Below are positions 1 through 8,823 of a stretch of DNA of 38,499 nucleotides, one piece after another. Origin of the DNA: Bryobacterales bacterium (lineage in GTDB: Bacteria > Acidobacteriota > Terriglobia > Bryobacterales > Bryobacteraceae); assembly GCA_003167495.1 (NCBI GenBank), contig PMSX01000193.1, positions 1 to 38,499 on the forward strand, written 5' to 3'. How positions within the stretch are numbered: position 1 is the first letter of the stretch; each line of letters begins with the position of its first letter. Made by a program: the position numbers and the translations under genes. A model generated the notes under the pieces. It made no database searches. It was not told the DNA's origin and saw only the letters and a list, made by a program, of their open reading frames with translations.

Positions 1-356
1 CAAACAAGATCGCTGCGCGAAAACGCGCCCGCCACGATGTTAGTTGCGTATTCCGTCCCCCGATTGTGAAAGCCTATCGCGTCCGGCTCCACAGTGCTGA
101 ACGAAGAAGGTTCGCCGGAATGCCAATCGATCTGAATCTCGACGCCCCCAATGTTTCGCAGATACTCTTCGCGCCAGGCAAGGTAGCAACCCAAAAAGAG
201 AAAGAACGCCGCGAGGGCCGCCGTCACCCCCACGGCCCACCGAACGTCCAGCCTTAGAATCGCGAGAACAACGCCTGCGATTGTGAAAACAGCACAACTC
301 ATCAATGTCCACCAGTGGGCAAGAACTGCCTTTGAGAAAGGCCACAACTCTCGCAT
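1..356 (-). CDS. Partial membrane protein of unknown function (C-terminus outside window)
   Basis: An open frame starts at ATG 356 on the minus strand and runs off the left edge without a stop, giving about 118 residues. The N-terminus (MRELWPFSKAVLAHWW) leads into two hydrophobic segments, roughly residues 11-32 and 37-58, separated by a short basic loop (LRLDVRW). A WREEYLRNIGGVEIQIDW stretch and a soluble portion follow. This is an N-terminal two-helix membrane anchor with a domain on one side of the membrane. I do not recognise the family. The other frames across this stretch give Arg/Cys-rich, low-complexity translations, so I take them as shadows. Confidence 0.55.
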   Translation of the reverse strand, partial: MRELWPFSKAVLAHWWTLMSCAVFTIAGVVLAILRLDVRWAVGVTAALAAFFLFLGCYLAWREEYLRNIGGVEIQIDWHSGEPSSFSTVEPDAIGFHNRGTEYATNIVAGAFSRSDLV

Positions 357-686
357 CTAAACGCCCTCTCCGAGCGCGTCAAAAGCGTGTTAGCCTGAGT
401 TCGTACACAATCAGGCGATGCGCTTCAACGCGTCGCGTAAATTTGGATGGGCGGCTTTTGCACAGCCGCCTTTTCCTATTTCCAGACTCGCATTTGGAGC
501 AGACACACTACGAGTGTGCTGTTTTGAGTGACCGCTTTCATTGACGAGATCTCCGCGTCGGGAGATTTGGATGGTGATGAGAACCTAGTAACTGAACCGC
601 GCAATGCGGCGAGCCGGGAGGCGCGAAGCCAGGCGAGAGTGGACAACTCCAACCGGCGAATCGCGCTTCTTGGCAACACCATTCGG
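357..686. other. Intergenic stretch without a convincing gene
   Basis: This stretch lies between the partial membrane protein and the 3' end of the recombinase gene. It holds a plus-strand terminator-like hairpin (450-474) and a weak inverted repeat (CCTGA...TCAGG around 390-412). No frame shows recognisable protein features. A plus-strand frame from 528 overlaps the recombinase and looks like its antisense shadow. Confidence 0.5.
450..474 (+). terminator. Rho-independent terminator-like hairpin
   Basis: GGCGGCT (450-456) pairs perfectly with AGCCGCC (464-470) around a 7-nt loop and is followed directly by TTTT (471-474). The U-tract lies on the plus strand only, so it would end rightward transcription. 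No plus-strand protein gene precedes it, so it may end a small RNA or be a leftover. Confidence 0.5.
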
Positions 687-1694
687 TCACAGCACGCCCG
701 CCAGCGGATCGCGCCGGAAACCGCCGGCCGAACGGACGTATTTAGCAATCGTTTCGAGGCGCTTGTGCCCAGTCCGCTCCTGGATCGCGATGACGTCCGC
801 GCCGTTTTCGGCGGCTGCGGTGATCATTCCCGAGCGTAGTGAGTGACCGCCCCAATTGCCCTGTTTGATCCCCGCGCGCTTCAGCGCTTTCTGCACCACG
901 GCGCACACGACCTTCGCCCTGAGCTGGCCTTCCCGCAATGTCATATGCCGCCCGCCGGAGAACGGCCAAAACAGCGCGCCGGGCCTGGTACCGCGAATTT
1001 TGATCCACGCTTCCAGCGCGGCGACCGGGCAAAGCGGGCTCTCTGGTATGCGCGGAATACGCACCTCCCGGCCTTTCCCTTCCTGATCGGTTTTCGACCG
1101 GCGCAGCCGGAAGAGAGCGTGATCGCTGAAAAATCGGAGTTCGTGGAAATGCAAGCCAACCAATTCCGACCCACGCCACCCAGTCGTAAAACCCACCAGC
1201 AAGATGGCGCGGTCGCGAACGCCCACTCCGTTATCGGGCAAACCCGCCACGGCGCGGCGCAGATGATCGGGCGTGAGCGCATCTTTGCCGCCCGGGTCCT
1301 GGTCGATCTTGCGCGCGATGGCTGCCAGCGCTCCTCGCACCCGGTCGTCCACGGGGTCCGGCAGTCCTTCGGCGCGGTGACGGCTCTTGATCGCCGCGAC
1401 GATATGACGCACGCGAGTGAGCTTGTAACGCCGCGGCTTGCGTTTGACGCACGCCCAGACGACAAACCGGCTCAACGTCTCGGGAGAAGCCGGCAACGCC
1501 TCTTGGGCGTTTTCGCGACACCAGGCGGCAAAGGCTTTCCACGAGAACGAGTAGGCTCTCACCGTGTTCGCAGCCTGCGAAAAAACCATGATTTCCTCCA
1601 GCGCTTCGTCAAGCTCGGACAGATCCGGTCCCAGATCGAAGAGGGTGAATTGCGCCTTTTCATCGACGCGAATAGTACTCGGGAGAGTGGACAT
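687..1694 (-). CDS. Tyrosine recombinase / phage-type integrase
   Basis: This 335-residue site-specific recombinase has an N-terminal SAM-like DNA-binding domain (about 25-115) and a C-terminal catalytic domain (about 135-325). All catalytic residues are visible: Arg174 in TGWRGSEL, Lys201 in RSKTD, His284 and Arg287 in HSLRSG, His310 in RTGHK, and Tyr319 in AKYVR. The family cuts and rejoins DNA through a 3'-phosphotyrosine intermediate to integrate, excise or resolve elements. It is intact and of usual length. No att repeat or tRNA is visible nearby and the flanking genes are chromosomal, so which element it serves is unknown. The ATG at 1694 gives a natural N-terminus. Confidence 0.9.
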   Translation of the reverse strand: MSTLPSTIRVDEKAQFTLFDLGPDLSELDEALEEIMVFSQAANTVRAYSFSWKAFAAWCRENAQEALPASPETLSRFVVWACVKRKPRRYKLTRVRHIVAAIKSRHRAEGLPDPVDDRVRGALAAIARKIDQDPGGKDALTPDHLRRAVAGLPDNGVGVRDRAILLVGFTTGWRGSELVGLHFHELRFFSDHALFRLRRSKTDQEGKGREVRIPRIPESPLCPVAALEAWIKIRGTRPGALFWPFSGGRHMTLREGQLRAKVVCAVVQKALKRAGIKQGNWGGHSLRSGMITAAAENGADVIAIQERTGHKRLETIAKYVRSAGGFRRDPLAGVL

Positions 1695-1885
1695 CCCACG
1701 ATTTTAAGGGAGACAATAATTCTTGTCATCTCCGATGAGTACCGTTTTTCAGCAGAACGAAAGGGGGTGTCGGTTCTAAACCTCAGCCTCTCGCCAAGGA
1801 AGGGGTCAAGTCCACAAACTCCGATTGTCGCACCGCAAAGGTGGTCGAGGCAGAAAGATCTTCGCCGGTTGCTAAAATTCGGTGG

Positions 1886-3685
1886 ATGCCCGGTCGCAAC
1901 GTTTACACGGTTTTAACAGAAACTGCCGCTCGCTGTGGAGACGCTGCTGCCATGCATCAGCCGACGGGCCAGAAAGGGGAGCCGGCATACCGCCGCTATT
2001 CCTGGAATGAATGGTTGAAGATTTCAACCGAGCTCGGCTTGGGGCTGCGCGCGCTGGGTTTGATGAAAGGCGATATTGTTTGCATTCTTTCTGAAACCCG
2101 AGCCGAATTCTATCTGGCGGATTTGGGCATTATGGCCGCGGGCGGAGTGGCGGCAGCGCTCTACACCGCCTATCCGATGGCCGACCTCGTGCGCAATGTC
2201 AAGGCTTCCAGCCCGCGCTTTCTGTTTGTTGAAAACGCCAAGACCTTGGCGAACCTTTCGAAAGCGGCTGAAGCCCAGGGCGTCCAACTGCCGGAACACG
2301 TAATCCTGATGACGGGCAGCGAACCCGGTTTCTTATCGCTTGAATCAGTTGCGGAAATGGGCCGTGCCTTGCTCGCGCGCGAGCCTGACGCCATGGCTCG
2401 AATCCAAGAAGAGATCTCGCCGCAAGACGGCGCGATTCTATACCTGACCTCGGGCGCTACCGGCGAGCCGAAAATGGGCCTCACCAGCCACGCGGCTGTA
2501 CTTTCGAACATCGATTTGGGGCCCGCTGTATTGCCCATTGGGCCGGAAGACTCGACGATTGTGTTCCTGCCGTCGGCGCACATTACGCAGCGAATTGTGT
2601 TGGAATTGTTGCCCATGCGGATGGGCACTCCCGTGTATTTTTCGGAAAGCTTGTCTCGTTTGCCCGCAGAACTCAAGGCGGTCCGGCCAACCTTCTTTCT
2701 CTCGCCGCCACGCGTTTGGGAGAGAATGTACGCCAGCATTCTAAGCGAAGTGAAGAAGCGCCCGCTTATCGCGCGCAAGCTGTTTCATGGCGCATTGGGA
2801 CTTGGTGCGGAAGCTTCGCGCCACCAGCGGGAAGGAATCCAATCGCCCGGCTGGATGAAACAGGGGTTGAAGCTCGCGAACAAAGTGGTCTTTCAAAAAG
2901 TGCGCGAGCGTTTGGGCGGACGGTTGCGCATCGCGGCATCGGGCGGCGCGCCGTTGGGCAGAGATTTGGCTGAATTTTACGCGGCGATTGGCATACCGCT
3001 AGTCGAAGGCTACGGTTTGACGGAAGCGGGCATTGTGACCTTCAATCCGCTCGACCGCCCCAAGCCGGGTAGTATTGGCAAAACTCTGCCGACTGTGGAA
3101 GCTCGTCTAGCGGAGGATGGCGAGTTACAGCTTCGCACGCCAGGACTGTTTCTTGGCTACTATCACGACGACGCAGCCACGCGTTCTGTGATGGATGAAG
3201 ACGGTTGGTTTTCCACCGGGGACATTGCTGAAACCGATGCCGACGGCTATTGGTACATCACGGGGCGCAAGAAGGAACTGATTGTTTCGTCAAACGGCAA
3301 GAAGATCTTTCCCTCGCGGATCGAAAATTTGTTCAAGATGGAGCCGATCGTCAGTCAGGTGGTGCTGGTTGGTGATAAAAAGCCTTATGTGACGGCTCTG
3401 TTGACGGTCAACCTGGCAAATTTGAAAGACCTGAAGAGCGATGCGCCGCCCGCGGAGTTAGCCAAAACGGAGCCGGTAAGCAAAGCGGTAAAAGAGGCCG
3501 TGGCGCGTGTGAATAAGCATTTAGCCGATTTTGAGAGGATACGGCGATTTAAAGTACTCGAGCGCGATTTTTCAATTGAGAACGGGGAACTGACACCGAC
3601 AATGAAGATTCGGCGCGCTCGAGTTTTGGAGCTTCATAAGGATCTAGTAAGCGAACTTTACTTAGGGCGAGAAGAGAGCGAGTAA
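1886..3685 (+). CDS. Long-chain acyl-CoA synthetase (AMP-forming)
   Basis: An ANL-superfamily adenylating enzyme, about 599 residues from ATG 1886. It activates fatty acids to acyl-AMP and then acyl-CoA. Visible motifs are the P-loop-like YLTSGATGEPKMG (186-198, with Ala where Thr is usual), VEGYGLTEAG (373-382), WFSTGD (441-446) and GRKKELI (460-466). A late Lys in TPTMKIRR fits the catalytic lysine of the C-terminal domain. Length and the VEGYGLTE form match the FadD15-like long-chain branch. An in-frame GTG at 1841 adds 15 residues, but MPGRNVYTVL resembles the usual family start better. Its last 137 nt overlap a small convergent gene. Confidence 0.9.
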   Translation: MPGRNVYTVLTETAARCGDAAAMHQPTGQKGEPAYRRYSWNEWLKISTELGLGLRALGLMKGDIVCILSETRAEFYLADLGIMAAGGVAAALYTAYPMADLVRNVKASSPRFLFVENAKTLANLSKAAEAQGVQLPEHVILMTGSEPGFLSLESVAEMGRALLAREPDAMARIQEEISPQDGAILYLTSGATGEPKMGLTSHAAVLSNIDLGPAVLPIGPEDSTIVFLPSAHITQRIVLELLPMRMGTPVYFSESLSRLPAELKAVRPTFFLSPPRVWERMYASILSEVKKRPLIARKLFHGALGLGAEASRHQREGIQSPGWMKQGLKLANKVVFQKVRERLGGRLRIAASGGAPLGRDLAEFYAAIGIPLVEGYGLTEAGIVTFNPLDRPKPGSIGKTLPTVEARLAEDGELQLRTPGLFLGYYHDDAATRSVMDEDGWFSTGDIAETDADGYWYITGRKKELIVSSNGKKIFPSRIENLFKMEPIVSQVVLVGDKKPYVTALLTVNLANLKDLKSDAPPAELAKTEPVSKAVKEAVARVNKHLADFERIRRFKVLERDFSIENGELTPTMKIRRARVLELHKDLVSELYLGREESE

Positions 3686-3884
3686 AACCGACCTCGGCGA
3701 AGACGTCTATCTTTTCTGCTTGCGGCTCCATAGCTGGCGGCGCTTGGCTGTGTGAGTCCTGGTTGACTTGGTGATCGTCCAAATCACTCAGGATCTTCGA
3801 GACGCGTGTATGCGATTCTCCCAAGCCCACCAGCGAAAGTGCGCAAATCGACATGAAAACCAAAATACCAACCGCGATAATCAT
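3549..3884 (-). CDS. Small single-pass membrane protein, unknown function
   Basis: A 111-residue frame starts at ATG 3884 with a good ribosome site (AGGAG about 7 nt upstream on the minus strand). The first 22 residues (MIIAVGILVFMSICALSLVGL) form one hydrophobic helix or a signal anchor. A polar, Gln/Asp-rich tail follows. The last third is antisense to the end of the acyl-CoA synthetase gene, so the true C-terminus may be under little constraint. No family is recognised. Support comes only from the ribosome site and the membrane segment. Confidence 0.45.
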   Translation of the reverse strand: MIIAVGILVFMSICALSLVGLGESHTRVSKILSDLDDHQVNQDSHSQAPPAMEPQAEKIDVFAEVGFTRSLLALSKVRLLDPYEAPKLERAESSLSVSVPRSQLKNRARVL

Positions 3885-3925
3885 AGTTTGCTCCTAACCA
3901 ACTCCGTTTTGGACTTACGCTCCGA

Positions 3926-4867
3926 ATGACACCAAACGCAACCTTACACCGCCCCATTGAAGTGATTCCTATATTTCAGGAAAGAGTATGGGGTCGCCAG
4001 AATCTGGCACCGTTCTTTACGGATCTTGCCTTAAAGAACCGTATCGGCGAGGTCTGGTTCAGTTTTAAGGACAACCGGATTAAATCTGGTGAGTCGCTAG
4101 GGGATCTGATCGCAACGTACCCAAAGATTCTTGGTAATGCGTTTGATCCCGCGCACCCTAATCAATGCCCGCTGTTGGCTAAGCTGTTGTTCACAACCGA
4201 GAGACTGTCGGTGCAAGTGCATCCGCGCGACGATTACGCACATAAGCATCATGAGAGCCTGGGCAAAACGGAGGCTTGGTATATCGTCGCGGCCGAACCC
4301 AAGGCTGAAGTAGCGGTTGGGTTCAAGCAGCCAATTACGGCACAGCGCATGGAAGAAGCCGCCCGCTCAGGCGAGATTGAATCTTTGCTCGATTGGCGTC
4401 CCGTCCGAGCCGGGGACACAATCTTTGTACCTGCTGGAACCGTTCACGCCATTGGCGCGGGTGTGACGGTTTGCGAGATCCAGCAGAATTCCGACATAAC
4501 CTACCGTCTGTACGATTACGGACGCCCGCGCGAACTGCATCTCGAACATGGGGTGAACGTTTCCGATCTTGGGCCCTATCACTTTAGCGTGCAGCCGTTG
4601 CCGCTTGGGCCGGGGCGCGAAGAGTTGGTGGTGTGTGAATATTTCCGGATAGAGAAAATCGCGGTGGCTGAATCGATGGATATTCGCGGCGGCGCGCCTT
4701 ATTACATGCTGTTGATATGCCTAAAGGGGAACGGGCAAATCGCAGGCGAAAGTTTTAAGGCCGGAACGGCCTGGCTCGTTCCGGCGTTTGCAAATAAGTT
4801 CAGTATTGACGGTAAAGATTCGGAATGGATTTTATCCTACACCGCTGAGGGGCCTGCGACTCTCTAA
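3926..4867 (+). CDS. manA: Mannose-6-phosphate isomerase, class I
   Basis: A 313-residue zinc-dependent phosphomannose isomerase of the short bacterial type, interconverting mannose-6-P and fructose-6-P in the cytoplasm. Zinc ligands fit Gln97 and His99 (SVQVHP), Glu116 (GKTEAWY) and His174 (GTVHAIG). Arg194 in TYRLYDYGR fits the catalytic arginine. It starts at ATG 3926, 41 nt from the oppositely oriented small membrane gene, so the two may share a divergent promoter region. Its stop lies only 4 nt from the stop of the convergent Bax-inhibitor-like gene. Confidence 0.92.
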   Translation: MTPNATLHRPIEVIPIFQERVWGRQNLAPFFTDLALKNRIGEVWFSFKDNRIKSGESLGDLIATYPKILGNAFDPAHPNQCPLLAKLLFTTERLSVQVHPRDDYAHKHHESLGKTEAWYIVAAEPKAEVAVGFKQPITAQRMEEAARSGEIESLLDWRPVRAGDTIFVPAGTVHAIGAGVTVCEIQQNSDITYRLYDYGRPRELHLEHGVNVSDLGPYHFSVQPLPLGPGREELVVCEYFRIEKIAVAESMDIRGGAPYYMLLICLKGNGQIAGESFKAGTAWLVPAFANKFSIDGKDSEWILSYTAEGPATL

Positions 4868-4871
4868 TTGT

Positions 4872-5585
4872 CTAATTGCGGCGTCCGCCGCCAAGGACAC
4901 GGAGCAAGATATTCAGCGTTGCAACGAAGATATTGAACATGCCCGCGAACAGGCTAAGCGCGCCTGGAATGGCGCTGTCGGACGCCGAAGAATGAAGCAC
5001 GTTGCTGGTGGAGTAAACCAGAGAGCAAACGCCCAGCGCTCCAATGCCAAGGCTGACGACGATACCCAATATGCCGATGTGCATGAAGCTGTTGAGGATC
5101 ATGATGGCGATGGTGGAAAGAAATAAACCCGCCAAAAGGCCACGCGGGGCTGAGAAAGTGCGTCCCGACATCATGACGTAGCCCGTTACACCCAGGAACA
5201 CACAAGCCGCAACGGCAAGCGCGACGAGGATCAATTTCGGATCGACCATGCTGGCGACCCACAGCAGAGGTGAGAGCGCGATACCCGAAACGAAGCCATC
5301 GGCCACGAGCGCCGTTACACCTAAAACCGGATTGTTCCGCGCGGCGATAGCAATATAGGGAACAACATTCAAAAGCAGCATGGCCACAATCCAACCTAAG
5401 CCGGTGGAGAAGAAATGGACCAGAGTTTCCGAAGTGGCACCCACATACCCGCCGGCTATCGCGCAAAAAATGGCGACACCGAAGAGAATATAGGTCTGTT
5501 TAATGACCGCTGCCTGCTGGGCGGTGAGTTCAATGCTTCCGGTCAGCTTTTGCAGGGCCGAAGGTTGTTGCTGATATTCGTTCAT
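4872..5585 (-). CDS. Bax inhibitor-1/YccA family membrane protein
   Basis: A 237-residue integral membrane protein with a short polar N-terminus (about 30 residues, Gln-rich) and seven hydrophobic segments. This is the length and topology of the bacterial BI-1/YccA/YetJ family (UPF0005). Members are proton- or calcium-sensitive channels, or modulators of membrane proteolysis such as the FtsH-interacting YccA. A basic GGGRRN tail ends the protein. Upstream on the minus strand is an AT-rich TATCCTATAAG stretch that could be part of its promoter. Confidence 0.85.
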   Translation of the reverse strand: MNEYQQQPSALQKLTGSIELTAQQAAVIKQTYILFGVAIFCAIAGGYVGATSETLVHFFSTGLGWIVAMLLLNVVPYIAIAARNNPVLGVTALVADGFVSGIALSPLLWVASMVDPKLILVALAVAACVFLGVTGYVMMSGRTFSAPRGLLAGLFLSTIAIMILNSFMHIGILGIVVSLGIGALGVCSLVYSTSNVLHSSASDSAIPGALSLFAGMFNIFVATLNILLRVLGGGRRN

Positions 5586-5676
5586 TTATGTTCTGCCTAC
5601 TTATAGGATATGACGTTCGGCGCTGGGTGTAACGTACGGAAAGCATTACGGCGTCGCGTCTCAGGCGAACAAAGAT

Positions 5677-8367
5677 TCAAGCCTCGCGCAAAGCAACGAT
5701 GGGGTCGACCCGCATAGCACGGCGCGCGGGAATATAGCAGGCCGCCAGCGCCACAATGACGAGGACAACAGTGAGGCTGATAAAGGTGAGAGGATCGCTG
5801 GGCGAGACGCCGTAGAGCAGTCCCGCCATCAGGTGCGACACAATCAGTGCGCCGACAAGCCCTACCGCGGCGCCAGCAAGAGCGAGTGCGAGCCCCTGGC
5901 TCAGAACCATGTGTAGAATGGTCTTCCTCTGCGCGCCCAGTGCGATGCGAATCCCGATGTCGCGTGTGCGTCCGCTGACGATGTACGAAATTGTTCCATA
6001 AACGCCGATGCCCGCGAGCAACAACGCCGTGAGGGCGAAGAGCAGAACCATTTCCATGGAGAAGCGACGTTGCTCGAGAGAGCCGGATACAACATCCGGG
6101 AGTCTTTTCGCACCGAAGACGGGCAGCTCGTTGTTGAGGGATTGAACCATAGCGCGCAGCTGCTGCGGAAGCTTGGCGGGATCGAGGCGCCCGCGCAGGA
6201 AGATGGCCAGATCCTTATCGGTTCTCTGCCAGGAGCTTAGGTAGATTTGTGGAATGTCCGCATTTTCGAGAGACTCGGTGCGGGCATTGGTGACAACGCC
6301 GACCACCGTAGTCCATGCGTCGGAAGCGCGGCCCAGTTTCATACGCTTGCCAAGGGGATCTTCGTCGGGCCACCATGTCCGCGCAAATGCCTCGTTGACA
6401 AGCGCAACCGTGGGTGCATTCTCGACATCCGTTTCGGTGAATAGACGGCCGCGGAGCAGAGGGATTCCCAGCAGGTGAAAATACTCCGGCGTCACGCTCG
6501 ATCCCTGGACCTGATGGGGCAGGGTGCTGCGCGTGGTGCTTCCCTCAACGACGAGTGGGAATAGATTGTTATCGTGATTCAGAGGAATCGATCCCAAACT
6601 ACCGACGGCGATTTCTTTCACTCCCGGAAGGGATTGGCCGCGGCGCAGTATTTCGCGAACGAATTGCGCCTGTTGGGAAGGCTTTCCATAGATATCCGTG
6701 CTTGGATCGTTGGGCGCAGGGAGCCATAATTTCACGGCAATGACATTCTCAGGATCGAAGCCAAGACGCACTTCGAACAGATCCCAGAAACTGTGCAACA
6801 GAAGGCCCGCTGTAATCAGAAGCACGAGCGAAAGCGCAAACTCGGTAACCACCAGAGTACTGAGCGTCCACGTCTGGCTTTTTGATCCTTTCGAGCCGCG
6901 GCCTTCCTGCCGCAACACGTGGATGGGATCTTGCCGGGAGGCCTGCAAGGCCGGAGCGAGGCCGAAGAAGACTCCAGCCAGGACAGAGACGCCGAGCGCG
7001 AAGAGCAAGACGGTCCAGTTAATCGAAATGTCGTTGAGCCGTGGCAGGGCTGCGGGAATCATTTGCAGCAGGAGTTTCCGGGTGAAAAAGAGAATCGCCA
7101 AACCAGCGATTCCACCGAGCAGCGAAAGGAGCAGGCTCTCGGTGAGCAGTTGGCGGATGAGCCGCAATCTGGGCGCTCCCAACGCCTGGCGAATCGCCAT
7201 TTCTCGACCTCTCGCAGTAGAGCGCGCCAGCAGAAGATTCGCGACGTTGACGCAGGCGATGAGCAGAACCATGACCACTGCGCCCATCATCAGCAGCAGC
7301 GGTTGTCGCACGTTGCCGATCACCGTCTCGCCCAGCGGAAGAAGAAGGACGGTCCACGCGCTTTCGGGTGGATAATCCGCGGGAAACTGTCTTCGCAAAG
7401 AGGCAACCAGTACGTCGAGCCGGCTCTGTGCGGCCGCCACTGTGAGTCCGGGTTTGAGGCGTGCGATGGCTGTTCGCAACCTGCGTGCATCGCGGGTCGG
7501 CGGCGGCGAGGGCAGACTGGAAAAACCATTTGCCGCCCATATTTCGGTGTTTCTGATGTCCGTCGTGCGGCCCTGATCGTGAAAATCAGGCGGCATGACG
7601 CCGACGACATGGTAGGGGTCATTGTCGAGCCGCAAGGTTTTGCCGAGAATATGCGGGTCGGCGCCGAAGTCCCTCTTCCAGAGTCCGTCGCTGATGACCA
7701 CTTCAAGGTTAAAGCCAGGTGTGGGATCGTTAGGGTCGAACACGCGGCCTAGCTCGGGTTTCACGTCGAGCAACGCAAAATAATTCGCCGCAACGGACTT
7801 AAACTGGATGCGAGTTGGTTGAGACGAGCCGGTGACATTGACCGACCCGCTTCGCTCCGGCGCGACGTATTGGAAAATCCCAGAACGCTCCAAGTCCTTC
7901 CACTCGGGCACGGACAAGAAAACGTCGCGCGCGGCAATGCCGGGAAAATCGTTCTCAATGCGGACAAGTTGTTCGGGCTGGGGGTAGGGCAAGGGATGCA
8001 GAAGTGTGGCATCGACAACGCTATAAATGGCAGTGGTGGCGCCAATGCCCGAGGCGATGGTGAGGATCACAACGGCCGCGAAACCGGGAGAAGCCGCAAG
8101 CTGGCGAAGCGCGTAGCGCAGATCTTGCAATAGAGTCAAGATCGACGGCAGGCTTACTTCGCTGTGGTATTCCTCACGGATTGCTTCGACCGCGCCGAAC
8201 TTGAGCACGGCTTGGCGGCGCGCTTCGGCAGCAGACATCCCGGCGCGGAGATTGTCTGCTGTTTGCTGCGCGAGATGTTCCTCCATCTCTTCGCGCAAAC
8301 GCTGATCAGCGCGGCTGCGGGCTGCGATGTTCGAGAGGCGTGCGAAAAAGCGCTGCAGGGACTTCAT
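5677..8367 (-). CDS. ADOP family duplicated MacB/FtsX-like permease
   Basis: An 896-residue permease of the acidobacterial duplicated orphan permease type. The first 70 residues are a charged cytoplasmic region (LREEMEEHLAQQ... AEARRQAVLKFG). A first transmembrane helix (about 95-115) and a MacB-like periplasmic domain follow. Next come an FtsX core with three helices (about 355-490), a second periplasmic domain and a second FtsX core (about 770-885). The C-terminus ends PARRAMRVDPIVALREA, as usual for the family. No dedicated ATPase gene is adjacent, hence orphan. The start codon overlaps the PadR stop (ATGA), so the pair is translationally coupled. Export of small molecules or signals is inferred from MacB. 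Confidence 0.9.
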   Translation of the reverse strand: MKSLQRFFARLSNIAARSRADQRLREEMEEHLAQQTADNLRAGMSAAEARRQAVLKFGAVEAIREEYHSEVSLPSILTLLQDLRYALRQLAASPGFAAVVILTIASGIGATTAIYSVVDATLLHPLPYPQPEQLVRIENDFPGIAARDVFLSVPEWKDLERSGIFQYVAPERSGSVNVTGSSQPTRIQFKSVAANYFALLDVKPELGRVFDPNDPTPGFNLEVVISDGLWKRDFGADPHILGKTLRLDNDPYHVVGVMPPDFHDQGRTTDIRNTEIWAANGFSSLPSPPPTRDARRLRTAIARLKPGLTVAAAQSRLDVLVASLRRQFPADYPPESAWTVLLLPLGETVIGNVRQPLLLMMGAVVMVLLIACVNVANLLLARSTARGREMAIRQALGAPRLRLIRQLLTESLLLSLLGGIAGLAILFFTRKLLLQMIPAALPRLNDISINWTVLLFALGVSVLAGVFFGLAPALQASRQDPIHVLRQEGRGSKGSKSQTWTLSTLVVTEFALSLVLLITAGLLLHSFWDLFEVRLGFDPENVIAVKLWLPAPNDPSTDIYGKPSQQAQFVREILRRGQSLPGVKEIAVGSLGSIPLNHDNNLFPLVVEGSTTRSTLPHQVQGSSVTPEYFHLLGIPLLRGRLFTETDVENAPTVALVNEAFARTWWPDEDPLGKRMKLGRASDAWTTVVGVVTNARTESLENADIPQIYLSSWQRTDKDLAIFLRGRLDPAKLPQQLRAMVQSLNNELPVFGAKRLPDVVSGSLEQRRFSMEMVLLFALTALLLAGIGVYGTISYIVSGRTRDIGIRIALGAQRKTILHMVLSQGLALALAGAAVGLVGALIVSHLMAGLLYGVSPSDPLTFISLTVVLVIVALAACYIPARRAMRVDPIVALREA

Positions 8368-8711
8368 GACAGATCCTCGCCTTTGACACTGAAGAATCGC
8401 CCGATGATGGCGGCCATTTGCTCCCAGTCGCGGGTTTCGGTCTGCAATTGTTTGTGGCCGGCCCTGGTGAGGCGGTAGAAGCGCGCGCGGCGGTTGTTCT
8501 CCGAGGTGCCCCAGTCGGAGGCGATCGCGCCTTCATGCTCCAGTTTGAGTAGAAGGGGATACAAGGTGCCCTGGTTGACGGCAAGAAGGTCGCCGCTGAT
8601 CTGCTCGATGCGGCGTGCAATGCCATAGCCGTGGAGGGGCCCGAGCAGATCAAGCGTTTTGAGGACCATCAGGGCTAGGGTTCCTTGCAGGACGTCGGGT
8701 TTTTCGGGCAT
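8364..8711 (-). CDS. PadR family transcriptional regulator
   Basis: A 115-residue PadR winged-helix repressor. The core includes LQGTLALMVLKTLDLLGPLHGYGIA, VNQGTLYPLLLKLEHEGAI and the wing RRARFYRLTRAGHKQL; a C-terminal helix mediates dimerisation. It lies upstream of and overlaps the ADOP permease gene by 4 nt, the usual PadR-ADOP pairing, so it probably controls that operon and itself. A GAGGTG ribosome site precedes ATG 8711, and an inverted repeat lies over the likely promoter. Confidence 0.93.
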   Translation of the reverse strand: MPEKPDVLQGTLALMVLKTLDLLGPLHGYGIARRIEQISGDLLAVNQGTLYPLLLKLEHEGAIASDWGTSENNRRARFYRLTRAGHKQLQTETRDWEQMAAIIGRFFSVKGEDLS

Positions 8712-8729
8712 TGGGAAAGCACCTCTTGG

Positions 8730-8769
8730 TTTCCAACATCAATATGCCATAATACCTTTTGGAAAGCAA
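8730..8769 (-). promoter_or_regulatory. Candidate padR promoter with inverted-repeat operator
   Basis: TTTCCAA (8730-8736) and TTGGAAA (8759-8765) form an inverted repeat 19-25 nt upstream of the padR ATG. Read on the minus strand, TTGCTT (8764-8769) and CATATT (8741-8746) are separated by 17 nt and could be -35 and -10 boxes lying inside the repeat. That fits an autorepressing PadR operator. The assignment rests on position and symmetry only. Confidence 0.4.
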
Positions 8770-8823
8770 CAGGAATGTGACGGGCGACATGGAAAACGGG
8801 GGAGTTCCGCCGCGCTTAGAATT

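Noticed and set aside
843..1916. Long plus-strand frame (about 357 codons) across the recombinase gene
   Set aside because: It is antisense to a recombinase with all catalytic residues intact, and its translation is Arg/Pro-rich with no recognisable domain.
6919..7752. Plus-strand frame of 277 codons inside the ADOP gene
   Set aside because: Antisense to an intact permease; composition is charged and repetitive without any known fold.
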